The translations under genes were made by a program, and so were the position numbers. The notes under the pieces are model-generated. The model was not told where the DNA came from. It saw nothing but the letters and a program-made list of their open reading frames with translations, and ran no database searches. 64,000 bases of DNA from assembly GCA_016110215.1 (NCBI GenBank), contig JADWQD010000002.1, forward strand, positions 1,984,001 through 2,048,000. Reading direction: 5' to 3'. Shown here piece by piece: positions 19,664 through 28,645 of this stretch (within the stretch, counting starts at the first letter, position 1; every line of letters starts with the position of its first letter). The DNA comes from Capronia americana (Eukaryota > Ascomycota > Eurotiomycetes > Chaetothyriales > Herpotrichiellaceae).

Positions 19664-22168
19664 ATGAAGTTCGTCCTTGCAATAGCCCCGCTGTGTTGTC
19701 TCGCTTGCTGACGATAAGTCTGCCGCAGATTCGGCCTGCAGCTCAAACAGTCTCTAATCAAGGACTATTATTGGCACTACATTGGTTACGATGACCTTAA
19801 GAGCGCCCTCAAGAAACCATTCATCAACGGCAAGAGTGGCGAAAGAGAACCGTGGACGGACGACGATGAGGCCAATTTCATCCGGCTGCTAGAGGCAGAA
19901 CTTGACAAGGTCTATACATTTCAAAAGCTGAAGAGTCAGGAGATTGTCTCGAGAATAAGGAGTGCCGAGTCTGAGGTCAAAGATGTTATCGACCGAAAGG
20001 GTCGCCAGAACCAAGCTGGCGCCGACACGGACGACGACCTCGAAAACGACTTCGATCTACTCGAGGCCGACCTCTCCGACATCATCGCAGACGTCCATGA
20101 CCTGGCAAAATTCACCCAATTGAACTACACGGGCTTCCAGAAGATTATCAAGAAGCATGATAAACAGACTCAGCTGATCCTTCGTCCGTCCTTTGCAACC
20201 CGCCTGAAGGCCAAGCCTTTCTTCCAGGACAACTACGATGCCTTTATCGTCAATCTCTCCAAATTGTACGATCTTGTGCGGACGAGAGGCAGCCCGGTGA
20301 AAGGAGACAGTGCCGCTGGAGGATCTCAGCAGAACTTCGTCCGTCAGACCACAAAGTACTGGGTCCACCCAGACAACATCACCGAACTGAAGCTCATCAT
20401 CCTCAAGCACCTGCCGGTCCTCGTTTTCAATCCCAACAAAGAGTTCGAAGAGAAGGACTCCGCCATCTCATCCATATACTACGACAATCCCGAGACATGG
20501 GAGCTATACATGGGCCGTCTGAAAAAGACCGAGGGTGCAGAAGCTATCCGCCTACGTTGGTATGGAGGGATGGAAAATGAAACTATTTTCGTAGAAAGGA
20601 AAACCCATCGTGAGGATTGGACCGGCGAAAAGTCCGTCAAGGCGCGATTCACCTTGAAAGAGAGAAATGTCAATGCATTCCTGGCTGGGAATATGACCGT
20701 TGAGGAGGTCTTCGCCAAGATGCGAAAGGAAGGCAAGAAGAGCGTCAAGGAGATTGAAGACCTGGAGCAGCTGGCCCGGGAAATCCAGTACCGGGTCATC
20801 AGCCGTAGGCTTGTTCCTGTCTGCCGCTCCTTCTACCATCGGACAGCCTTCCAACTTCCTGGTGACGCCCGCGTGAGGATCTCACTCGACACCGAATTGA
20901 CCATGATTCGCGAGGACAACCTTGACGGCCGGCAAAGATCTGGGAACAATTGGAGACGAATGGACATTGGCATTGACTGGCCATTTCGCCAGCTGCCTCG
21001 CGAAGATGTTGAACTTTTCCCTTACGCCGTCCTTGAAGTGAAACTGCAGACTCAAGCCGGCCAAGAGCCACCACAATGGATCAGAGATCTGACCGCCAGT
21101 CACCTGGTCGAGGCCGTGCCCAAGTTCTCCAAGTTCATTCACGGCACAGCAACCATGTTCCCCAATCGGATCGACCTCCTGCCCTTTTGGTTTCCTCAGA
21201 TGGACGTCGACATTCGGAAACCCATCACTCACCGTTTTGGCATCGAGAGACCCGCCAATACAGCCAGCTATAGTACCAGCGATATCGACGACGATGATGA
21301 TTACGATTCAGACGACGCCATGGCAGCCGACACTCAGACTACGGGCAAGACCACGCCCATGGTCAACGGCTCGCAGAATGACGACGATGAGGGTACCAGG
21401 AGGCTCAAAGCAGCAAGGCAAATCCTCGATGAGCACAGCCGTGCTCAAAACCGAGACGGTCTGGACGACGGTAACGCCGCACCAGGAAACTCCCTCGATG
21501 AGGAGGAAAGAGTTGCCGCCCTGCCCATTCCAGACGACGAGTACATTTACGACTCCGAGGCTGATGATGTTGAAGACGAGCTCGAAGAAGCCCGCCAGTC
21601 CAACTCGTGGAAATATTACCCCTTGGTCGTGAAACACCACGCCCAATCGGCTGCCGACCACTTCCTCAACTTCTTCCACAAGATACCCACGACCACGCCA
21701 CTGCCACAGAATGGGTCCGTTGCGGGTGGCGGAAACCAAATGACGGGCGGTGTTCAGGTTAAACGCTTCAGAGCACCCAAGGGCAAACGAATCCACGTTC
21801 CCGTCCGGGTCGAACCAAAAGTCTACTTCGCTGCCGAACGGACCTTCCTCTCTTGGTTAGAATTCAGCATCATCATCGGGTCCATCGCCGCCACTCTCTT
21901 GAACTTCGGCGATTATGTCAGCGTAATCAGTGCATGGGGCTTCACTCTTGTTGCATGCGTGGCGCTGATATACAGCGTTGTTATTTACTGGTTGCGAGTG
22001 CAGATGATCCGGAAGAGGAGGGCGAGTGTAAGCAGATATTACGACAAATATGGCACCACAGGCTTGTGTATCGGGCTGCTTGCCGCGACGGCCGTATCAT
22101 TCTTTTTCCGCATCAAAGAGGATGGATGGTTTCAGAAACAGGGGTTTGGCGCGGCGAGTGAGCTATGA
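19664..22168 (+). CDS. VTC4: Vacuolar transporter chaperone VTC4 (polyphosphate polymerase)
   Basis: Catalytic subunit of the VTC complex, which makes polyphosphate from ATP and feeds it into vacuoles. Two exons: 19664-19668 (ATGAA only) and 19729-22168; the 60-bp intron has a GTTCGT donor and CAG acceptor. Splicing restores the family N-terminus MKFGLQLKQSLIKDYYWHYI; product 814 residues. SPX domain, about residues 1-155, with KIIKKHDKQ near its end. Catalytic tunnel domain about 190-490: KYWVHPDN, SSIYYDNPETW, RLRWYGG, IFVERKTHRED, GEKSVKARFTLKE, SLDTELTMIRED, YAVLEVKLQT and SKFIHGTA, keeping the basic substrate-binding residues. An acidic Asp-rich linker follows, then three C-terminal membrane helices (EFSIIIGSIAATLLNF, GFTLVACVALIYSVVIYWL, LCIGLLAATAVSFFF). 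The presence of the full catalytic set argues for VTC4 rather than VTC2/3. Confidence 0.95.
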
Positions 22169-23022
22169 ACGATGAGCTATGAGCCAGAGATAGACAGGAC
22201 GAATGTCAAGCGAGGGAAATATGGCATAAGTCGACTCCAGAGCGACCACAACCACAAGAATGGCATGTATACCGCCACCGGCAACTCTCCAGCGCAAGGT
22301 CATTGGTTTGACATGTCTTGCATTGGTGGCGCTGGATGAGATTGATACCGGTAAAAATATTGGACTAAGACTCGAACCCAGAAACTCAGCAAGCATGACA
22401 AGATCAATTCGTGCAATTGCAGCTATCCGTACCCACGAGCCTGGGACATCAGCTAATTCAGGCTTGGAGATCATCCCCGAGTCAGTCGTGGCATGGCTTG
22501 AGGATAGACAACAGGATACAAGGATAAGGGCACAGGATACAGGACGCAGGGCAGACGGTGATGGATTAATGAAAGTAATAACCTTGGTCTCCCGAAGAGC
22601 ATTACTCTGGCATTGCCTTGGTACATAACTGCTGTACAGTGTACATACTTAATGAACTTCGCTACCTGCCTGCCTGCGTACCTACCAACCTAATTAGTCC
22701 GCGTGCTGCGTGTGTGTCTGGGCATAATATCTATCACGTTACAAGACCTTGTTGGCATCGGTTCGTGAGCGAAACATTGATTCTAGAATAAACTACAGTA
22801 CCTGCCCGTTCGCTCGCCTCCCTGTTCATCTACCTACGCCTGGACAAACCGGCCCTCCTGTGTCCAATACTGTACACTGTACACTGAAGTCATCCCATTC
22901 GTGCAACCTCGTACGTCTGTCCTACATAGGCACATGGACGGACACACGGATGTGACTCAAGTTTCTGACAACGGGCCACCACTCGCGTCCGAGTCCATTC
23001 ATCCACTCGTTTCGGGGGACGA
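22169..23022. other. Convergent intergenic region
   Basis: 3' flanks of VTC4 and RAD17. A minus-strand frame (22474-22163) is open without known homology, and a lone tRNA B-box-like GGTTCGAGTCT occurs on the minus strand near 22370 with no cloverleaf around it. Runs of CCTGC/CTACC occur near 22664-22690. Confidence 0.45.
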
Positions 23023-25683
23023 TCAGTCGTCTTCAATGTCGTCGTCCGAAATGTACATTTTCTCCACTCCCACTGACGGCGCCTCGAGGTTTGGGGGACC
23101 ATTCCTCCCGCTTGTCGTTTTCGGACCTGCTGCCGTGGCAGGGGGAAGGCCACCTACACCAGTGCTGGTGGCTATCATATCGTCGTCGTCTTCGGGATTT
23201 TCCTCGGTGGTAGAAAGGTAGCTTGTCGGTTTGAACTTGGTGATCTTCTCGAGGGAGCCGGTGTCCTCGTGTCTTGCGGACAGGATGCGCGTCCTGTATG
23301 GCAGTAGTTCAAGAGTCAGGGTGTCTTTGGCGTGGATAGTCGGTGGAGGCGGAGAGCCTTGCTCATTTCCAAGGTCCTCGAGGGTAGGGTACCGGATATC
23401 CTGGTCTGGCGGTTCTGATTTGATCGGCAGCGTCGTCGCCGTCGTCATCGACATCGAGTTCTCGGCCACGTTCCGTGATTGCCAAGTCGCAACACCTCCG
23501 TCACTGATAGGGCCGTCTGCGGCGGATGTCGCTGGTCGGCTGGGCGCAATTCCGTCGCCATAAACAAACATCTCTAATAACCCGTGCATCTCCTCAATAG
23601 GCTTCCACAGCCTCAGACTCGCGGGGTAGAACATCTTGAACTCGTCTCCTCTCTTGCCACCTGGGATTGCAGCTCCCGCTCGATTTACCGGGAATGGCAA
23701 ATTAATGAGTAACCCTCTGGTAGCCACGTTGAAGCTGATCTCATCCTGGCGGAGCGTATCTGACGACCCGGCTTGAAAGTTTGACTGGATAATGCCAGCG
23801 TTGGGGTTCGAAGTGTTGCCACGGCGGTTTGGCCGACACTCAGGGTTCAAGATATCGCTGACCGACAGGATATCTGAGCATCCATCGAAATTGACTTCAA
23901 AGTTGTCGCCGCTGCAGGAGAGGATGTAGTTCTCATGGACTGTGGAAATGAAGGTCTGAATATCTGTGCCCGTCTCACTGAGTAACGCTTCTATGTCGAC
24001 TTGCGATACTTTCGGCGTGTACAAATGCATGAGGTGGTCCGGTGGTTTGGGGGGTGGTTCGGCTCTGGTGTCCAAGACACGAGGATCTTCACGCTTGTTG
24101 TAGACTATCTTTCCCGTGGCGTGAAACATATCCAGGGTTGTTTCTCGTTGGCTCACCAGCTCAAGCGAGTTCTTTTCCGTCTCTGTAAGGGCTACGTTAT
24201 CCTTGCTCGTGCGCTTGACTTTCGCCGCCACGGTACCTGACCATTCTGAGCCATTATCTCCTTTGAGGCACAGGAACTCGAGGGAGTTGACCGCACTGCG
24301 AATGTCCCCGATCTCAGCCAGTCTCGCAATGACCCCAGGGCCAGGCGTACGCCTGCGTCGCGAGTCTCTTGCTTCTTTCTTTACTACCAGGTCGAGAGCT
24401 TTCGTCATTAAGGTGGCTGCAACAGGGTTGAAATCCATGGCCGTCACAAATGAATGATTCAAAATCTCTGGTCCGAGCAGTCGGTGAGCTGTGAAGCTGT
24501 CCGCTAGGGCGGTGGAAGAGGACAGAAGGGTTTCGGATATGATTATGACAACTGGCGGAGATACATCGTTGGAGCTCTGTTGTCCACGAAGAGCCATTGG
24601 AGGTGCAGCTTTTGCTCGTGCGAGGAATCGTGAAATGACAGATCTGAATGAATGTAGGGCACTGGAGGACCGCGTCATGGTTGCTGGAAACTCCTCGATG
24701 ACCAGAATTTGATTTCCTATGGCACCTTCCGGAGCCTGTCCGGCAGAGATATCATGGTCAAATGCCAGGCTCCCGAATTGACCACCTCGATTTAAAAACT
24801 CATCGAACTGTGCGGAGATGGAGTTGTTTGCACCCAACTCTGAGACGGCCGGATTGTGCCAGGAAACCACTTGCAAGCCCATAGCTTTCGCAAGCAGAGA
24901 CACCGTCGTGGTCTTCCCGCTGCCCGCAGGTCCCTTCAGGACGAGGAGTTTTTGGTTATTCCGTCCGTCAATCTTGCCCTGCAACCAACTCTGCACATCA
25001 GTCACCTTCTTCTTGTGGACCATCAGCTCCTCAAGATTGGTAGGACCGTAGCGATCGGCCCACGGAGCGTGGCCCTCTACTTCTGCTCGGTCCGCGTTCG
25101 TAGCAGTGGTGGAGTTTCGAGCTGGTACGGCGGGCTTGACGAATCTTTGGCTGGATGGCAGGCTTCCTCCATTTGTACTTTCTTGGTGATTTCTTGCGGA
25201 GGATAGAAGATTTGGATTGCGCCGTTCCAGAGGTTTGCTTGACTTGTCAACCTTCAGCCCGAGTTCCTGTAATGTCTCGTCCGATAGGTCATCGTCCTCA
25301 ATGGCATCGCTCAACTCGGCACTGTTCTCAACTTCCAAGTCTGGGGTCTGTGACTTCTTCCTCCACCTCTGCTCCTCGCTGGCCTTTCCAAAGAAATTGT
25401 GCAGAGACTTGTTCTTCACGGGTTCGTCTTTGACTTTGGTGTTCTTTCTCGTCTTCTCGGGGGAGGATATCGGGGACGACGAGGCTGCGGTTCTCTTCGC
25501 AGCCGACCTTGTTTTCGTGCTCTTGATCGGAGACACCGTGGTAGAAGTCCTGCCATCGAGCGTGATCTCGCGTTGGAAGCTGGCTTTCGCGTGTTTTGAG
25601 GAGGGAGGCTCGGAATCCGCGTCGTTATCGTCCGAAAGAGCAATGGTGGATCGGCGCTGCCGTTTGGCAGGTCGTGGAGCCAT
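23023..25683 (-). CDS. RAD17: Checkpoint clamp loader RAD17
   Basis: AAA+ protein that, with RFC2-5, loads the 9-1-1 clamp at damaged DNA and starts the ATR-type checkpoint (called Rad24 in budding yeast, Rad17 in fission yeast). Intronless, 886 residues from the ATG at 25683. The N-terminal 200 residues are basic and Ser-rich with RPAKRQRR as a probable nuclear signal. The clamp-loader core begins WADRYGPTNLEELMVHKKKV; Walker A is LKGPAGSGKTTTVSLLAKAM (about residue 249); the Walker B-like strand is ILVIEEFPATMTR, matching the Rad17-specific LxEDFP form rather than DEAD/DEAH. PPVVIIISET (sensor 1 region) follows. The C-terminal third contains the LMHLYTPKVSQ segment and a long disordered acidic tail ending in a run of Asp/Glu (ISDDDIEDD). 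Confidence 0.9.
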   Translation of the reverse strand: MAPRPAKRQRRSTIALSDDNDADSEPPSSKHAKASFQREITLDGRTSTTVSPIKSTKTRSAAKRTAASSSPISSPEKTRKNTKVKDEPVKNKSLHNFFGKASEEQRWRKKSQTPDLEVENSAELSDAIEDDDLSDETLQELGLKVDKSSKPLERRNPNLLSSARNHQESTNGGSLPSSQRFVKPAVPARNSTTATNADRAEVEGHAPWADRYGPTNLEELMVHKKKVTDVQSWLQGKIDGRNNQKLLVLKGPAGSGKTTTVSLLAKAMGLQVVSWHNPAVSELGANNSISAQFDEFLNRGGQFGSLAFDHDISAGQAPEGAIGNQILVIEEFPATMTRSSSALHSFRSVISRFLARAKAAPPMALRGQQSSNDVSPPVVIIISETLLSSSTALADSFTAHRLLGPEILNHSFVTAMDFNPVAATLMTKALDLVVKKEARDSRRRRTPGPGVIARLAEIGDIRSAVNSLEFLCLKGDNGSEWSGTVAAKVKRTSKDNVALTETEKNSLELVSQRETTLDMFHATGKIVYNKREDPRVLDTRAEPPPKPPDHLMHLYTPKVSQVDIEALLSETGTDIQTFISTVHENYILSCSGDNFEVNFDGCSDILSVSDILNPECRPNRRGNTSNPNAGIIQSNFQAGSSDTLRQDEISFNVATRGLLINLPFPVNRAGAAIPGGKRGDEFKMFYPASLRLWKPIEEMHGLLEMFVYGDGIAPSRPATSAADGPISDGGVATWQSRNVAENSMSMTTATTLPIKSEPPDQDIRYPTLEDLGNEQGSPPPPTIHAKDTLTLELLPYRTRILSARHEDTGSLEKITKFKPTSYLSTTEENPEDDDDMIATSTGVGGLPPATAAGPKTTSGRNGPPNLEAPSVGVEKMYISDDDIEDD

Positions 25684-26038
25684 CAGCAAGCATGGCTGGT
25701 GTGTTCTCGCCTAAGAGGCCGACAGCATGGATGCAGAGTTTCTCGCACCCGTGTCGTCACTACCGAAAAGTCGCATTTCAATCGCGACTACTTAGAATTG
25801 AAAGCAGTGATGCTTGTCACGGTGAGGGACCGCATGGTCACGTGCAAGCCTGGTCAGGTCACCATACACCTCAGTCTACGGAGGTTGTAAGGAGTATATC
25901 CGGATTCATTCAGTCAAACATATCAAGGGAGTATAGTAGAATCCGGCTTCTGCAAGCATAGCATCTTGAAACTCCATAACCATCATGGCTTCGTAGAATC
26001 ATCAATCCATATATGTGCTCGAAGACGATCTCAGGGAC
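25684..26038. other. Intergenic region
   Basis: Between RAD17 and the downstream minus-strand orphan gene. Nothing recognised. Confidence 0.5.
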
Positions 26039-27418
26039 TCATCGTCTGGAAGATACGACTTCGGTATCTCTGCTGGTGAACATCCTCCTCAGTGTACTCG
26101 GCTTCTTGACCTTCACTGCCGCCTTTTCTTTCTTCTCGGACCTGCTGCTCTTGCTCCTCCGTGACTTCGATGAATCTTCACTCCCCACCACTGTCCGGTC
26201 GGGGTCGTCCTCGATTCTTCTGTGGTGTTTCCTCCTCGTCTCTCCTTTCCGCAGTTCCTTATGTCGTCCTTCGCTCTTGTCATTAGGAATGGGTAGGTGA
26301 CCCATACTCTTGGCAGCCATAGGAGTGATGAATTCACCTTCAACACTCGTAGCAACACTAGCAGTTTCCGCATCCGTGATGCCGCGCCTCCAGTGCTCGA
26401 TCCGGTCGAGCTCGCGGACGTCGAGCATCTCATCTACAGGCTCTGCCTCTTCTTTGTCCGTGACGTGGGCCCTGATCTTCTTGATTATCTTGTAGCCTCC
26501 AAACATGACCACCGTGATTCCCACGCCGACGCCGACGGCGATGAGAAACTCAGGAGCTGCAAGCATGGCGAAGACTGACGGGGCGCCTACCTTGAATGCC
26601 GCCAGCGCCCCCGGTGCCATCTTGCTCGCCAGATTGCTGATCTCGGCCAGCGTCAATGCAACAGCTGCCATGGCGTCCGGGTTTCCCTGCAGATGTGCGA
26701 TCATGGCTCGGACACTGTGCTGCGCGCAGTTGGCTTCATCAATGAGCATCTTGCACTTTAACACCAGGCTCGACATCTCCTGCTTCTGCAGCTTCTGCTC
26801 CGTCTTCGGGTCAAGCATAAGTGATTCCGGGTGAAAGTCTCCATATGCAAGGTCCATGTCGATATCAGAAACCGAGTGAGATCGTATAGGCGAAGGGCGA
26901 TGCGGACGCTGGGTTTGCAAAGGCAGGTCTGTGGTACGACGGACGAGTTCGTGGGCCGCATAAGGTGCGTGTGGAGTCACGGGCGCCGAGTGGTGGTGAC
27001 CATAAAGATCCTCGTTGAACGCAGCCAGGCCAACATGTTGGGGGTAATGGTCCTCCAGGTGCCTGGAAGCACCTGCTTCGGACTCTACATGAGCATGAAA
27101 CCTCCTCGGGGACTCGGATGAGTAGTGGTGCTCGGGGGTTGACGGACGCTCGTGGGCATCCTCGGTCTCCCTTCGATGGCTGCGATGTCTCCGCGATTTC
27201 CGGGTCGTGTCTGATCTTGCGTCCTCTGCTATTGTCACGGCCTTCATTGCCTTTCGAAGTTCTTTTTCTTCTTTCGTTCTTCGTGCATTGACTATCTCGG
27301 CCTTCCGCTCGAGGTAGGCCATCTTCGCCTCCTTAAAGACATTTTTGAGTTGTTTGCTTGTACTGACAACCTTGTTGGACCGGTCAATAATTGCAATGGT
27401 CTGTGTGATTGCTGCCAT
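26039..27418 (-). CDS. Orphan protein with central helical/membrane-associated region, 459 aa
   Basis: I do not recognise a named family. Intronless, starting MAAITQTIAIIDRSNKVV. Residues 1-70 are predicted helical and strongly charged (KNVFKEAKMAYLERKAEIV, EEKELRKAMKAVTIAEDAR), probably a coiled coil. Residues 70-200 are His/Ser/Arg-rich and disordered. A more ordered block around 215-325 has helices (EQKLQKQEMSSLVLKCKML, ANCAQHSVRAMIAHLQGNPD, AAVALTLAEISNLASKMAPG) and ends in a hydrophobic glycine-rich helix LIAVGVGVGITVVMFGGYKI followed by KKIRA, which resembles a single membrane anchor with a basic cytosolic border. The rest is acidic then very basic, ending with Lys/Arg/Ser repeats. The segment order suggests a membrane-tethered adaptor with disordered tails; this is inference. 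Confidence 0.7.
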   Translation of the reverse strand: MAAITQTIAIIDRSNKVVSTSKQLKNVFKEAKMAYLERKAEIVNARRTKEEKELRKAMKAVTIAEDARSDTTRKSRRHRSHRRETEDAHERPSTPEHHYSSESPRRFHAHVESEAGASRHLEDHYPQHVGLAAFNEDLYGHHHSAPVTPHAPYAAHELVRRTTDLPLQTQRPHRPSPIRSHSVSDIDMDLAYGDFHPESLMLDPKTEQKLQKQEMSSLVLKCKMLIDEANCAQHSVRAMIAHLQGNPDAMAAVALTLAEISNLASKMAPGALAAFKVGAPSVFAMLAAPEFLIAVGVGVGITVVMFGGYKIIKKIRAHVTDKEEAEPVDEMLDVRELDRIEHWRRGITDAETASVATSVEGEFITPMAAKSMGHLPIPNDKSEGRHKELRKGETRRKHHRRIEDDPDRTVVGSEDSSKSRRSKSSRSEKKEKAAVKVKKPSTLRRMFTSRDTEVVSSRR

Positions 27419-28240
27419 AGCTGCTGGTTGACAGGTTGCTGCGTGGGTTGAGTAAGATTGGGTTGTGGGAATAATCGGTCAAATGTACAGAGTCAGGAAG
27501 GGAAGTCTGGTGCAACCGCTCGTTGAGGACTATTGAAATCGCATGGCTGGGGAGAGACTGGAGAGAACGAGTCGGTCAACAAAGACAAAGAATTCAGCAA
27601 CAATGAAACTCGCAGAAGAATGGCACAACGGTCTTTCTCATGATGAAAGAGATCTCGGGGGAATTGGGCGGCAAAATCAACGGCATTGTCGCCCATTAAG
27701 AGGGCGTTGTCGCAGGTTGAGTTGCGTGTTCCTGGCTGATTTGGTGCGGACACGACGATCCTCCTTGCCCAAGCGCCTGCACAGCCACGCCAGCCACATC
27801 TGTGGCTTGCAGAAATGTGTGGCGGTGTAAAGAGGCCCAGATGCCGCTCCTGCATACCAGCTGGCTGTAATTCCCTCTTTATCCTGATTGCTTGCTTCTG
27901 TTGGGTCCGGTCCGTTGTCATTCGTATCTCTCTGATCCCGCGCAACCTATCGTCTTTGTGCTTCGGATGAGTCGAATTGCCTGATTAGGATTCCCACGAA
28001 GAAAAGAACAGCTTGACATCCTGGGGTTCCGTGCCAGAGAATGCCGGTGGAACGCCGTTTAATTTGTGACGGGACGAATTATCCGCTACACGCAACAAAG
28101 CTTTTTGTTTCCAAGGTAATCAAGCAACTGCCATTCTCACCGCGCAAGAAGACAAGCAGGATTGCAGCTAGAGGGGCCACGTAGCATGATAGATCTCGAC
28201 AGGGAAAACAGCGGGCCAGTAGTGCTTCAAGTTGCTTGTA
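27419..28240. other. Intergenic region
   Basis: Upstream of the 26039-27418 gene and downstream of the ECM15-like gene. A plus-strand frame (27543-27830) and a minus-strand frame (27945-27493) overlap each other and look random. Nothing else seen. Confidence 0.45.
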
Positions 28241-28645
28241 TTACTCCTTGTCGGCGGCAAGTAGCTTTTCCACCGCCGCGACTTTGTCTTCCATTGTCTG
28301 CGCCTTATCTGTGCGGGACCCTACACGGATGTCGCTCTGAATCCGCACAACCCCTTTGTCGTGGAGGAGCGTGTGCGCCTGGCCGATCAGCCGCATAACG
28401 TCGTCCCACGATCCCTCTGGTCGCCCAAGCATTAGCAAAGTAGACTGGCTAAATGGGGGGATAAAACCCTCACCAACAGTAGTCCCTGCCGAGTGCATGC
28501 TGTACTTCAGGCCACTCTTCTTCAATAATCGCTGGACCTCGGCGATTTGCGCTGAAACCGAAGCTGTCGGGGTGCCAAGAGGGATGAGACAAAAATCTGC
28601 CGTGCATTTCGGCGGTGTGGCCAGGTTAATGCCCTCCGCCGACAT
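28241..28645 (-). CDS. ECM15: ECM15/UPF0045 (MTH1187/YkoF-like) protein
   Basis: Small ferredoxin-like alpha/beta protein of the UPF0045 family; bacterial relatives bind thiamine, and yeast ECM15 is linked to cell-wall phenotypes without a known reaction. Family landmarks: ADFCLIPLGT, SVSAQIAEVQRLLKKSGL, YSMHSAGTTVEGSWDDVM and GVVRIQSDIRVGSRTDK. The central landmark only appears if 28417-28473 is removed as an intron (GTGAGG donor, TGCTAAT branch site, CAG acceptor), giving exons 28645-28474 and 28416-28241 and a 115-residue product. The intron is 57 nt and has no stop in frame, so the unspliced frame also reads through as 134 residues with a 19-residue insertion before GSWDDVM. The spliced form fits the family length and I take it as the main product. 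Confidence 0.85.
   Translation of the reverse strand: MSAEGINLATPPKCTADFCLIPLGTPTASVSAQIAEVQRLLKKSGLKYSMHSAGTTVGEGFIPPFSQSTLLMLGRPEGSWDDVMRLIGQAHTLLHDKGVVRIQSDIRVGSRTDKAQTMEDKVAAVEKLLAADKE

Noticed and set aside
21308..21796. 162-codon minus-strand frame
   Set aside because: Antisense to the acidic linker and C-terminal part of VTC4.
22290..22470. tRNA-like B box GGTTCGAGTCT on the minus strand
   Set aside because: No A box at a suitable distance and no acceptor or anticodon stems can be formed around it.
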